A DNA stretch of 64,000 nucleotides. Origin: Bacteriovoracaceae bacterium (GTDB lineage Bacteria; Bdellovibrionota; Bacteriovoracia; Bacteriovoracales; Bacteriovoracaceae). The stretch spans positions 78,761 through 142,760 of the forward strand of contig JAIEMA010000005.1 of assembly GCA_019752535.1 (NCBI GenBank), written 5' to 3'. Under the pieces are notes generated by a model. The model had not been told where the DNA came from. It saw only the letters and a list, made by a program, of their open reading frames with translations, and searched no databases. Every line of letters begins with the position of its first letter. Position 1 is the stretch's first letter. The position numbers and the translations under genes are program-made. Below are positions 8,832 to 17,675 of this stretch, piece by piece.

Positions 8832-10552
8832 GACAAGAAAGCTTCTAAATTCTTTGGAAGTCCCTTAGGAATAGCACTCAAGAGAGTCTTAGTGTACTCC
8901 TCACGTGGATTCTTGTAGATGCGATCGGCGCGATCCATCTCGACAAGCTTCCCTTTATTCATGACTCCGACCTCATCCGAAATAAAGTTCACAACACCTA
9001 GATCGTGAGAGATAAAGATATATGTTAACTTGAACTCCTGTTGGAGATCCAAGAGGAGGTTTAACACTTGAGCCTGAATAGACACATCTAAGGCCGAAAC
9101 AGATTCATCACAAATGACAAATTCCGGTCGAAGCATCAAGGCACGAGCGATACAAATTCGCTGACGCTGACCACCCGAGAACTCATGCGGATAGCGATTA
9201 AGTTGATTCGCCTTAAGCCCCACTTTCTCCATCAATTCTTTGGCCGTATTAAGTCTCTCAGATTTTCCACCGCCAAGTCCATGAACCACCAAAGGCTCAG
9301 TTAAGATTTCACCCACAGTCATACGTGGATTAAGAGATGAATACGGATCTTGGAAAATGATTTGCATTTTGCGTCTCAAAAGACGCATCTGTTCATTGGG
9401 GAGATGAGTAATATCTTTTCCTTCATAGGAAATACTTCCCGAAGTCGGCTCAATCAAACGAAGAATGGTGCGGCCAAGGGTTGTTTTCCCACATCCCGAC
9501 TCTCCGACTAGTCCCAAAGTCTTTCCGCGCTTTAATTGAAAGCTCACTCCATCAACGGCTTTCACCTCACCGACTTTTCTGCCAAATAATCCGCCCTTAA
9601 TAGGGAAATGCGTATGCAGATCCTTAACTTCTAGCAGAATGGGAGAATCATTCTTGGCTTCATAATTTTTTTCAAAAACTTGGACGCGCTCTTTAGTCAC
9701 TTTAAGAGAGTTTCCTTCTTCATCCATGAAATCACTGACAGTTAAAAGACGCTTTGGATTCGCGCCAAGATCAGGACGACAGGCGATAAGTCCCTTTGTG
9801 TAAGGATGATTCGATTTTTCGAAAATTGAGCGCGTTTTATCTTTCTCAACCATTTTCGATCGATACATCACAACCACTTCATCGGCCACATCAGCGATCA
9901 CACCCAAATCGTGAGTAATGAAGAGCATACTCATCCGGTGCTTTTCTTGAAGACCCTGTAAGAGCTCTATCACTTGTTTTTGAATCGTCACATCAAGGGC
10001 TGTCGTAGGTTCATCACATATAAGAAGTTTTGGATCACAGGCAATGGCCATAGCGATCATCACTCTCTGTTTTTGACCACCGCTCATCTCGTGTGGATAG
10101 GCATGAACTTTTTGACTTGGATTAGGAATTCCGACTTCATTAAATAAATCAATCGCCTTCTCCCAAGCCGTCTTCTTGTCCATTCCTCTATGAAGCATGA
10201 GTGTCTCAGCGACCTGAGCTCCTGTCTTAAACACTGGATTGAGACTTGTCATAGGCTCTTGAAAAATCATCGCAATTTTATTACCGCGAATTTTTCTCAT
10301 CTCATCATCCGGAAGAGCTAAAAGATCTGTTCCATCAAAAAGAATTTTGCCTGAGATATTGGCCGGAGGCTGAGGAAGAAGGCGCATAATCGCAAGCGAA
10401 GTGACACTCTTTCCAGAGCCTGATTCACCAACGATACCTACGGTCTTTCCCATAGGGACATCAAAGCTGATTTTATCTACTGCACGCATCGAATTGTCGC
10501 GTGTAATGAAATCGACTGTTAAATCTTGAATAGAGAGTAAAGGACGTTCCAT
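8828..10552 (-). CDS. Oligopeptide ABC importer, fused double ATPase
   Basis: 574 residues containing two complete ABC ATPase domains in one chain, as in YejF and other DppD-DppF fusions. The first half has Walker [10 protein letters not shown], signature MSGGQKQR and Walker B ICDEP; the second has [17 protein letters not shown] and ICDES. The segment between them carries the oligopeptide-ATPase C-terminal element (HPYTKGL). It would energise uptake by the two permeases encoded just upstream. The start is the ATG at 10552, two bases after the permease stop; an earlier in-frame Met lies inside the permease gene. It is the last gene of the SBP-permease-permease-ATPase operon and is convergent with the symporter. 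Confidence 0.93.
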   Translation of the reverse strand: MERPLLSIQDLTVDFITRDNSMRAVDKISFDVPMGKTVGIVGESGSGKSVTSLAIMRLLPQPPANISGKILFDGTDLLALPDDEMRKIRGNKIAMIFQEPMTSLNPVFKTGAQVAETLMLHRGMDKKTAWEKAIDLFNEVGIPNPSQKVHAYPHEMSGGQKQRVMIAMAIACDPKLLICDEPTTALDVTIQKQVIELLQGLQEKHRMSMLFITHDLGVIADVADEVVVMYRSKMVEKDKTRSIFEKSNHPYTKGLIACRPDLGANPKRLLTVSDFMDEEGNSLKVTKERVQVFEKNYEAKNDSPILLEVKDLHTHFPIKGGLFGRKVGEVKAVDGVSFQLKRGKTLGLVGESGCGKTTLGRTILRLIEPTSGSISYEGKDITHLPNEQMRLLRRKMQIIFQDPYSSLNPRMTVGEILTEPLVVHGLGGGKSERLNTAKELMEKVGLKANQLNRYPHEFSGGQRQRICIARALMLRPEFVICDESVSALDVSIQAQVLNLLLDLQQEFKLTYIFISHDLGVVNFISDEVGVMNKGKLVEMDRADRIYKNPREEYTKTLLSAIPKGLPKNLEAFLS

Positions 10553-10553
10553 G

Positions 10554-11414
10554 TCACTTGCCTTTGAGTTTTGGATCGAGGGCATCACGAAGTGCATCCC
10601 CCAAAATATTAAATGCTAAAACAACTATAAACATCGCTACCGTCGCACCCGCAAGTTGCCACCAGACGCCACGGGCAAGCTCCATACGCGCATCATCAAT
10701 CATCGTCCCCCAACTTGGCTCACCCTGAACACCAAGGCCCAAGTAAGAGAGAATCACTTCTGACTTGATCGCCGTTTGAAACTGAAGAGATGTGTTAATA
10801 ATGACCAAGTGAGTGACGTTGGGAAGGATATGGATAAATAATTTTCTTAAATGCCCTCCACCAATCGCACCTGCCGCTTGCACATATTCGCGCTCTTTAT
10901 GCTTCATAACTTCACCACGAATTAATCGCGCCAGTCCCACCCAACCGGTCATCCCAAGGGCCAGATAAACCGAAGTAAGTCCTTTACCAAGAATCAGAGT
11001 GATCGAGATCAAAAGCATGATATTAGGAATTGAGGAGAAGGTCGTGATGAACCAAGAAATGATGTCATCAATCCAGCCACCAAAATAGCCGGCCAGGGCC
11101 CCAATTACTACTCCAATAGGAATAGCGATGAGAGAAGTCACTAGTCCCACGCTCATGGCAATTTTTGTTCCGTGAATAACTTTTGCAAACACATCACGTC
11201 CAAAAAGATCAGTCCCTAACCAAAGACTTCCACCCGGAGGCAAATACTCAGCTCCCATGGAAGTCTTCCAATCCGGAACACCCACACCAAAGGAGGCAAG
11301 CAAGGCTATCAAAGAGTAAGCAAGGACTATAATAAGTGAGATAAGTGCCCAGCGATCTCTCACTAAGCGCGAGAAAGCATCACCCCATAACGATTTAGTA
11401 TCTTGATCTTGCAT
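10554..11414 (-). CDS. Oligopeptide ABC importer, permease (DppC/OppC type)
   Basis: 286 residues with six predicted membrane helices. The N-terminal element [11 protein letters not shown] is the hallmark of DppC/OppC-type permeases, and the EAA-like loop ([16 protein letters not shown]) that contacts the ATPase is present. It pairs with the DppB-type permease encoded 6 bp upstream. A GTAGGAC ribosome site precedes the ATG. The shorter length fits Opp/Dpp better than the YejE branch, although the downstream ATPase is fused as in Yej systems. Confidence 0.92.
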   Translation of the reverse strand: MQDQDTKSLWGDAFSRLVRDRWALISLIIVLAYSLIALLASFGVGVPDWKTSMGAEYLPPGGSLWLGTDLFGRDVFAKVIHGTKIAMSVGLVTSLIAIPIGVVIGALAGYFGGWIDDIISWFITTFSSIPNIMLLISITLILGKGLTSVYLALGMTGWVGLARLIRGEVMKHKEREYVQAAGAIGGGHLRKLFIHILPNVTHLVIINTSLQFQTAIKSEVILSYLGLGVQGEPSWGTMIDDARMELARGVWWQLAGATVAMFIVVLAFNILGDALRDALDPKLKGK

Positions 11415-11420
11415 AATGTC

Positions 11421-12356
11421 CTACTTCAACTTCACTCGCGGATCGGCGAGTGTATAGAGCACGTCTGTGAGTAATGAAAACAAAATATAAGCAATGGAAG
11501 AGAGCACGGCCATCGCCTTAATCACTGGAAAGTCAGATGAGTTAAGTGCATTGAGCGTAATCCCACCTAAGCCAGGGATGGAGAAGAAGCTCTCCAACAG
11601 AAGAGCTCCGAGAATCAGAAAAGGAATTTGAATCACCACGTAAGTAATAATCGGGATCATCGCATTTCTTAAAACGTGCTTTAAGAGAACCGTGATCTCA
11701 CCTAATCCTTTAGCACGCGCCGTTCTCACGTAGTCCTGATAAATTTCATCTAAGATGACAGTTCTAAAGAATCGGACATCAGGCCCTAGACTTAAAACAA
11801 TCCAAATGATTCCAGGAAGAGCGACATAGGAGAGAAACTGAGGGAATTCTGGCTCATAGCCACTAATTTCAAACCATCCCATTTTGTAAGCGAGAAAATA
11901 TTGAAAGAAGAGAATGTAAGCAACTGACGAAATCGACATGCCAGCAATACACAAAAAACGGATAAATAAGTCGATTCCCTTGCCTCTATAGAAAGCCACG
12001 ACGAGAGAGAGAAGAACAGAGACGATTGTTGAAATCGCAAAAGCCGGAATAGTAAGAGTCAACGAAGGCCAAGCTCCTTGGCGAATCATATCGTAGATAT
12101 CTTGGCGGGTCGCCCATGAGCGGCCAAAATCCAAAGTAAAAGAGCTACGTACAACATCCATATACTGAGCAAAAAGTGGTTTATTTAAACCTAACTGTTC
12201 GCGAAGATCATGAATCTGCTGAGCTGTCGCATGCTTACCTAATAACAGTGGAGCTGGATCTCCAGCCACCACGTTAAAGAGGATGAAAATGATAAAGCTC
12301 ACTCCAAAGATAACCGGGATTAAGTAAAGTAATCTTCGAATAATATAATTCGTCAT
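11421..12356 (-). CDS. Oligopeptide ABC importer, permease (DppB/OppB type)
   Basis: 311 residues with six membrane helices, beginning MTNYIIRRLLYLIPVIFGV as is standard for DppB/OppB permeases. The periplasmic loop after helix 1 (LREQLGLNKPLFAQY) and the cytoplasmic EAA-type loop (DYVRTARAKGLGE) are clear. It forms the heterodimeric channel with the next gene product. It lies 13 bp after the binding-protein gene, with AAGGCTAGGA before the ATG. Confidence 0.93.
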   Translation of the reverse strand: MTNYIIRRLLYLIPVIFGVSFIIFILFNVVAGDPAPLLLGKHATAQQIHDLREQLGLNKPLFAQYMDVVRSSFTLDFGRSWATRQDIYDMIRQGAWPSLTLTIPAFAISTIVSVLLSLVVAFYRGKGIDLFIRFLCIAGMSISSVAYILFFQYFLAYKMGWFEISGYEPEFPQFLSYVALPGIIWIVLSLGPDVRFFRTVILDEIYQDYVRTARAKGLGEITVLLKHVLRNAMIPIITYVVIQIPFLILGALLLESFFSIPGLGGITLNALNSSDFPVIKAMAVLSSIAYILFSLLTDVLYTLADPRVKLK

Positions 12357-12369
12357 TCCTAGCCTTCGA

Positions 12370-14133
12370 CTAGAACTTCTTTAAAAGTTCTTTTTTTGTT
12401 TCTAGATCAACATTCAAATACTGAGACTGTGTGTGGTTGAATTCGATGTACTTATAGTTCTTCAGCCAACCGTGATTGAGAGACACTGTTGTACGGTGAA
12501 CTCCATAGATCCATGGAACATCATCCCCCACCATCTCATAAAGTTTTTCGTAAAGAGCTGTTCTCTCCGGACTATCTTGCATAATAGCAGCTTGAGCAAA
12601 GATCTTATCAAAAGCAGCATTCTTATAGTTTGATGAATTTGATCCTGGTGATTCATTTGGCCCATACATTAACGAGAGGAAGTTCTCAGCATCTGGGTAG
12701 TCAGCTCCCCAGGCCATTCCGAACATCTGAGCAGTTTTTGTATTAGTTTTTTTGACTAACTCAGGCCAAGTGTTGGTGCTGATTTTTACCTTTACACCAA
12801 TATCACTCATACACTTCGCAAAGAACTCACCTTGTTGGCGAGAAACTGTCGAACCAACCGTTTCGTAAGTCAGCTCAGGCAAACCCTTACCTTCTGGATA
12901 ACCAGCCTCTTTAAGTAGTTTTTTCGCACGTTCAAGATCTCTATCAACAAAAGCATTCTTGTATTCTTTCTTATGACCTGCAATGCCAGGTGGAATGATC
13001 GACTGTGCGATTTGAGCCGTATTGTTGAAAAAAAGTTTATTCGATTCAACGCGATCGTAGGCCAGTGAGAGCGCCTGACGAAGTTTCAAATTTGACGTAA
13101 ACAAAGGATCATTGTGGTTAAAGGCAATGTAAGTCACATCTAGTGAAGGCACCATAGAAAGTCGGATTCCTTTCTTAGCCATTTCAGGAGCAATCTCTTT
13201 ACCACCAACAATTGCTTGGTCAAAATTATCTTTTGGAACACCCAAGAGATCCGCTGATCCTTTTTGGAAGTTCAACCATTGTGGTTGAGCTTCAATGACA
13301 ATATTCACAATGATTTTCTCTACGAGTGGAAGTTTTTTTCCAGCATCACTCAAGAGCCCCTGACTCTCATCACTAGCTTCACCTTCTGAAGGATAGAACT
13401 TGTCTCTGAAAGTAGGATTACGCTTATAAACAATACGATTTGAATTATCGAAGTAATCAAGAACGAAAGGGCCGGTTCCAACAGGATAGTTTTGAAACTC
13501 TTGGCCAAATTTTTCAACTGCTTCATGGGCGACAACAGATGTAAAAGGCATCGCTAATGAATAAAGAAACTGAGGAAATGGCTTATTCAATTTAACTTGA
13601 AGAGTGTAATCATCGATCTTCTTTAAGCCAGAGATCTCTTCAGCATAATTTACTTTTTCTGCCGTTGAGTTTTTCTCTCTCCACTCATTTAAACCAGCAA
13701 TCTTTCCATCCCAAACCCACCAGCCGGTAGACTGAAGCTTCGGATCACCAAGACGCTTAAATGAGTAAACAAAGTCATCGGCCTTAAGTTCTCGTCCTTT
13801 GCCATCTGCAAAGGCTTTTGAATCGTGAAACTTCACACCCTTCTTAATTTTAAAAGTGTATGTCAGTCCATCTTTCGAGACTTCAGGCATCGACTCTGCA
13901 AGATTGGGAGTCAATTCATACGGACGCTTTAAATAATGAAATTCAAGCAGGGTCTCATACACTTTTCCGACTTCATTTGCAGAATACAGATCCGCTGCAT
14001 AGATAGGATCAAATCCTTTTATCTTTTGAGAAGATATAAGATTCAAAACTTTCTCATCAAAGTTTTGTTCTCGACTGCAACTTAATGCAAATAGAGTAAG
14101 TGATAAAATAGAAACCAAAATACGTTTGGACAT
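12370..14133 (-). CDS. Oligopeptide-binding lipoprotein (SBP family 5)
   Basis: 587 residues: lipoprotein signal peptide with a Cys after LFALS (Cys near residue 19), then an SBP_bac_5 (DppA/OppA) fold marked by LTYTFKIKKGVKFHD, GTGPFVLDYF and YDRVESN-type segments. It captures peptides in the periplasm and delivers them to the two permeases encoded downstream. The start is the ATG at 14133, since GAGGAGAGGG lies just upstream; an upstream in-frame TTG falls inside that ribosome site. First gene of the four-gene importer operon. In a predator such a system would take up prey peptides, which is inference. Confidence 0.93.
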   Translation of the reverse strand: MSKRILVSILSLTLFALSCSREQNFDEKVLNLISSQKIKGFDPIYAADLYSANEVGKVYETLLEFHYLKRPYELTPNLAESMPEVSKDGLTYTFKIKKGVKFHDSKAFADGKGRELKADDFVYSFKRLGDPKLQSTGWWVWDGKIAGLNEWREKNSTAEKVNYAEEISGLKKIDDYTLQVKLNKPFPQFLYSLAMPFTSVVAHEAVEKFGQEFQNYPVGTGPFVLDYFDNSNRIVYKRNPTFRDKFYPSEGEASDESQGLLSDAGKKLPLVEKIIVNIVIEAQPQWLNFQKGSADLLGVPKDNFDQAIVGGKEIAPEMAKKGIRLSMVPSLDVTYIAFNHNDPLFTSNLKLRQALSLAYDRVESNKLFFNNTAQIAQSIIPPGIAGHKKEYKNAFVDRDLERAKKLLKEAGYPEGKGLPELTYETVGSTVSRQQGEFFAKCMSDIGVKVKISTNTWPELVKKTNTKTAQMFGMAWGADYPDAENFLSLMYGPNESPGSNSSNYKNAAFDKIFAQAAIMQDSPERTALYEKLYEMVGDDVPWIYGVHRTTVSLNHGWLKNYKYIEFNHTQSQYLNVDLETKKELLKKF

Positions 14134-14266
14134 AGTCCCTCTCCTCAAGATGGCGAAGTGATCATATTGAAATCACTCTATTTTAAAAGCAAGGTCTTCT
14201 CCTGACTATAAAAAGAAAAAGAACACGACAAGAGGTGCAATTTGACACCCGACTCACACAGTCAGG

Positions 14267-14935
14267 TTAATGATGACTAAAAAAGAGCTCCTGGCGAAGT
14301 TCAACTTGATCAGAAAACTCGAGTTTGTGAATGACTTCTATGGTTACTCTCTTAAAGAAAGAGTCAGTAAGATTTTTAAACACAACGCGCATGCTCCATG
14401 TGGGTTTTATTTTTATCACACCCGTGAACTCTTCTTTTTTTTCATCCCAACTCCATGTTGAGATCACTTCATCCCACTTACAGTCCCAATTATTGGCAGA
14501 CTGCAGCACACAGTTTCGAGTCAAAGAAAGTTGATCACTGTGGGTCCAGCGAAGAAGATGGTGGAGATAAAGAACAAAATCTTGACCCAACTGAGGATAA
14601 TTCAATTTTCTTTTTGTCGAGGCCACTCTTAAGGCATCCACTATCCGCCAGCGAAAATCATTTTGTTCTGGAATGGCCGTGGGTCTTGTTTCATTGAGCT
14701 CAGGAAAATCAAAAATTTCTTCACCCTTTAAAGGAATCGAAATCGCCATCTTCCAACCGTTGTTTATAAATAGTGATTCAAACGAGAACACCCATGATTC
14801 AGGTCCAACTTCAAGGCGAGCCTTACCTTCTCCATCCATGGAAACAAATTTCCATAGACTTTCAAAAGCCGGATCTTTGGGTGCTTTGGTGGCACATGAA
14901 AATAAAAAAAGAAGAATGAAAAAACGAAACCCCAT
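14267..14935 (-). CDS. Lipoprotein of unknown function
   Basis: About 222 residues. The ATG at 14935 gives MGFRFFILLFLFSCAT, a compact lipoprotein signal with Cys at residue 14. The mature part has alternating beta-like segments ending with EVIHKLEFSDQVELR. I do not recognise a family. Alternative in-frame ATGs lie at 14947 and 14971. No clear ribosome site precedes any of them, and an 8-bp inverted repeat (14930-14951) covers the start. It lies 45 bp downstream of the TPR gene and may share its transcript. Confidence 0.7.
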   Translation of the reverse strand: MGFRFFILLFLFSCATKAPKDPAFESLWKFVSMDGEGKARLEVGPESWVFSFESLFINNGWKMAISIPLKGEEIFDFPELNETRPTAIPEQNDFRWRIVDALRVASTKRKLNYPQLGQDFVLYLHHLLRWTHSDQLSLTRNCVLQSANNWDCKWDEVISTWSWDEKKEEFTGVIKIKPTWSMRVVFKNLTDSFFKRVTIEVIHKLEFSDQVELRQELFFSHH

Positions 14936-14951
14936 GAACAAGATCATGGGG
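14930..14951 (-). promoter_or_regulatory. Hairpin covering the lipoprotein start codon
   Basis: CCCCATGA and TCATGGGG form a perfect 8-bp inverted repeat around a 6-base loop. In the mRNA it would enclose both candidate ATG codons (14947 and 14935), with no Shine-Dalgarno visible. It could hold translation of the downstream lipoprotein low unless a ribosome arrives from the TPR gene. The regulatory role is inference from the position. Confidence 0.4.
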
Positions 14952-14980
14952 TGCGAATTGTTTAACGGCAAGTGAGATTA

Positions 14981-16843
14981 TTAATCGTTATTTTCTAGAA
15001 GGATTGATGCAGGCGATCTTTCTGAATCTAAACTCTCCAGAACGCTTACAATTTCCTTCTTCTCAGAATTCAAACGCGCATTCTTAAGAGCTTGTTTTAA
15101 AAACTCTTTGGCTTGATTGTAGTTTTTCATTTCTTTGTGAATCAAAGCCAAGTGCTTGGCGATGACCATATCATCAGGAACTTTTTTAAATGCGTGAGTT
15201 AGCTCTTTTAATGCTTCTTTCTGACGGCCCGTCTTAAAATAGTACCAGCCCAAAGAATCTCTAATGTATCCATCATCCGGAGAGATCGCTAGAGCCTTCT
15301 CTATATAAGGAAGAGCTTCCGCTGGCGACTGACCGCGCTCAAGCATCGAATAGCCAATAAAGTTCCAAGCATGAGCATTCTTGGGATCTTTATCTAATAT
15401 TGTCATAATAATAGAGGTCGATGATTTAAAGTCGCGCACCTTTTCATACAATCCAGCTAAATAGTATTGATGCTGAAGATTGAATTCTTTTTCGCTCGAA
15501 ACTTTTGCCAAGCTTTGAATCGCTTCAGAGTCCTTTTCTACAGACTCAAAATAGCCAGCTTTCAAGACACTTAATTCGACTTTCAGTTCAGGGATATTTT
15601 GAATTTTACTTTCAACAACATTTAAAAATTTATCCCCTAACTTTCCTTCTTTTCCACCTTGATAGAATTCTTGCAGAGCAAGGCTTGAGAGCATGCTCGC
15701 CATCTGAAAGCTAGAATCTTGATAAAGTCCGCTTGAAGTAGGGATCTTAGCAAAATAGTCGATTGCAGTTTCAAATTTTTCTAGTTCTTGGTGAATAGCC
15801 CCTAGGTAATAGAGAATTTTATCTGAATCTGGGACGTATTGGAGAAGCTCTTTAAAAACAGAGATCGCTTTATCGTATTCCTTAGCATCTGTATAAAGGA
15901 TACCAAGCTTCACTTTCATATTGAGATCTTCAGGCTCTAAATCAACGAGACGTTCAGCATAAGGGATCACTTCAGCAAATCTCTCTTTAATAAAGAGAGC
16001 CTGCACCAAACGATTTAAGATAGACTCATCATTTGGTCTTAGAGCTAAATGTTTTTTATAAACAGCAATGGCCTTGTCAATTTGCTCCCACTGCTCATAA
16101 ACCAACCCTAAAGCAGCTGCTGATTGAGAGGCAGCTGGATCTCTGCGATGAGAGTCCTCAAAAGCAGAAACGGCCGATTTTAGATCTCCACGATCAACAT
16201 GCATTTTTCCAAGGTAGTAGCCATAAATTCCATTTTTTGGATGCTCTCTCTGGCAAACCTTAAGCTGACCCTCTGCCTCTTTCCATTTTTTCTCTAGAGC
16301 AAGAGATTTACCTAGAAATAAACAAGCATCTTCTTGTTTAGGGTTCTTCGCTAAAATTTTACGATACATCGATTGAGAGTCACTCACCTTGTCCAGGCTT
16401 GCATAAATCCCGGCCAGGATCAAAGCGACGGATTCATCTTTTCCATCGTCTCTCTGATAGAGTTTTTGAAGGACGTCTTGCGCCTCTTCCATTTCACCTA
16501 AACGAATCAGTGCAACAGCAAATTTTTTATGAACAAACGGGTCATCAGTGAGAGAGATGAGATGGCGGAAAAGCACTGAACCAGTCACGTAATCGCCCTC
16601 CATTAGAGCCGAATTACCCTTCAAAAATAAACTTGTAGATAAATACTGAACGGACGAGTGACCTTGTTTTTTTGACTCTGCTACGAGCGTTTCAAGTCGC
16701 TGGGAAGCAAGAGCTAAAGCCTCTTCGTTAATTTTAATTTTATCCTCTTCGGTCAAAACATACTTTTCAGTCTGATGCGCACAACTGACGAGCAAAATTC
16801 CGAGAGAAATAAGAGTGAAAAAGGCATTTGTGAATTTTTTCAT
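14981..16843 (-). CDS. TPR-repeat lipoprotein
   Basis: 620 residues: lipoprotein signal (MKKFTNAFFTLISLGILLVSC, Cys at 21), then tandem tetratricopeptide repeats over most of the length. Typical TPR units are seen, for example ALVYEQWEQIDKAIAVYKKH-like and GWYYFKTGRQKEALKEL-like stretches, with the W-LG-Y-A-P spacing recurring about every 34 residues. TPR lipoproteins act as scaffolds in outer-membrane assembly, secretion or gliding machines; no specific partner is evident. It is first in a possible two-gene transcript. The promoter would lie in the unusually long 16844-17267 gap. Confidence 0.88.
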   Translation of the reverse strand: MKKFTNAFFTLISLGILLVSCAHQTEKYVLTEEDKIKINEEALALASQRLETLVAESKKQGHSSVQYLSTSLFLKGNSALMEGDYVTGSVLFRHLISLTDDPFVHKKFAVALIRLGEMEEAQDVLQKLYQRDDGKDESVALILAGIYASLDKVSDSQSMYRKILAKNPKQEDACLFLGKSLALEKKWKEAEGQLKVCQREHPKNGIYGYYLGKMHVDRGDLKSAVSAFEDSHRRDPAASQSAAALGLVYEQWEQIDKAIAVYKKHLALRPNDESILNRLVQALFIKERFAEVIPYAERLVDLEPEDLNMKVKLGILYTDAKEYDKAISVFKELLQYVPDSDKILYYLGAIHQELEKFETAIDYFAKIPTSSGLYQDSSFQMASMLSSLALQEFYQGGKEGKLGDKFLNVVESKIQNIPELKVELSVLKAGYFESVEKDSEAIQSLAKVSSEKEFNLQHQYYLAGLYEKVRDFKSSTSIIMTILDKDPKNAHAWNFIGYSMLERGQSPAEALPYIEKALAISPDDGYIRDSLGWYYFKTGRQKEALKELTHAFKKVPDDMVIAKHLALIHKEMKNYNQAKEFLKQALKNARLNSEKKEIVSVLESLDSERSPASILLENND

Positions 16844-17267
16844 CCGAATGACGTCCTTAGCCAGAAAGACCTTCCAGTGGTCTCTCTGAGAACTTATCGG
16901 ACAAAAAATCGAGAAATTTTAAACAAACACCATTTGCCCCTATCTTTTTACACAATGAGCCAAGTCGCTGTTATCACAAGCATTGAACGGTATTTTTTGC
17001 CTTATCGAATCTTAATATAGTGTTTAGCACAATTATTTTGACGGAGTATGTTGACGGCCTTGCAACGCGTTTAGTATCTATGCCCACGAACAACGCAATT
17101 TGCTCAACCGAACATAGCGTCACTTTCCGTAGCTTCGATCTTGCGGAAAGATTTAGACACTTATGGCCGAAACTGACTAAAAGGCGTTTTACAAAACACT
17201 AGTTATTTATAATAGTACCTCGGTCTTTATCGACAGGTAGGAAACCAAATCAGATAGGGGAAACGAT
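16844..17267. other. Intergenic region of 424 bp between divergent genes
   Basis: The longest gene-free stretch in the window. It holds promoters for both flanking genes. Visible elements: two TTGACG motifs (17038-17043 and 17051-17056), the second 15 bases ahead of TAGTAT (17072-17077); a hairpin with arms CTTTCCG (17123-17129) and CGGAAAG (17144-17150); a GTTTT-AC-AAAAC dyad (17186-17197); and TATAAT at 17208-17213. The short open frames here have no ribosome site or protein-like composition. The space before the PhaR-like gene could hold a long leader or a small RNA, but no known RNA family is recognised. Confidence 0.5.
17188..17213 (+). promoter_or_regulatory. Candidate sigma-70 promoter of the PhaR-like gene
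   Basis: A perfect TATAAT at 17208-17213 is preceded by TTTACA at 17188-17193. The 14-base spacing is shorter than ideal, so the -35 part is doubtful. A start near 17220 would give a leader of about 48 bases ending in AGGGGAAACG before the ATG at 17268. Confidence 0.45.
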
Positions 17268-17666
17268 ATGAAAGAAGTTAGAATCATTAAGCGCTACCAG
17301 AACCGCAAGCTGTATGACACATTTCAGTCTTGCTACGTGACCCTTGAGGAAATCGCTCAGATCATCCGCGAAGGCCATGAAATCCAAGTCATCGACAACA
17401 AGTCAAAAAACGACATCACGTATATGACTCAGATCCAGTTGTTGTTTGATCAAGAGCGTAAAGCTTTGAAGCCAGGTAACACTGAACTTCTTAAGCGCGT
17501 TATCCGCTCTGAAGAAGGAACTTTGACTGGCTACATCACAATGCTTGAAGCAAAGCTTGGAATGGAAGTTTCAACTCCAGAAGTAGCACCAGCTGTTACT
17601 GAAGAGTTCAAGCCTTTCCTTTCAACAATGACTTCAACTGTTGAGAACACGGCTACTTTGAACTAA
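17268..17666 (+). CDS. PhaR-like (PHB/PHA accumulation regulator N-domain) DNA-binding protein
   Basis: 132 residues. The first ~62 match the PHB_acc_N DNA-binding domain: VRIIKRYQNRKLYDT, then SCYVTLEEIAQIIREGHEIQVID and the D-T polar turn. In polyhydroxyalkanoate producers this domain binds DNA and polymer granules and represses phasin genes. Here no phasin or PHA synthase gene is nearby, so it is more likely a general regulator. The C-terminal half is helical and then low-complexity with Thr/Val/Pro. AGGGGAAA lies 5' of the ATG. It heads a colinear cluster with the outer-membrane protein (9-bp gap) and the ArsA/GshA genes. Confidence 0.85.
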   Translation: MKEVRIIKRYQNRKLYDTFQSCYVTLEEIAQIIREGHEIQVIDNKSKNDITYMTQIQLLFDQERKALKPGNTELLKRVIRSEEGTLTGYITMLEAKLGMEVSTPEVAPAVTEEFKPFLSTMTSTVENTATLN

Positions 17667-17675
17667 TATCCTCTT

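Noticed and set aside
16844..17267. Short open frames in the gap before the PhaR-like gene
   Set aside because: They lack ribosome sites, have no protein-like composition and partly overlap promoter motifs.
17268..17666. Polyhydroxyalkanoate metabolism locus
   Set aside because: The regulator domain is PhaR-like but no synthase, depolymerase or phasin gene accompanies it.
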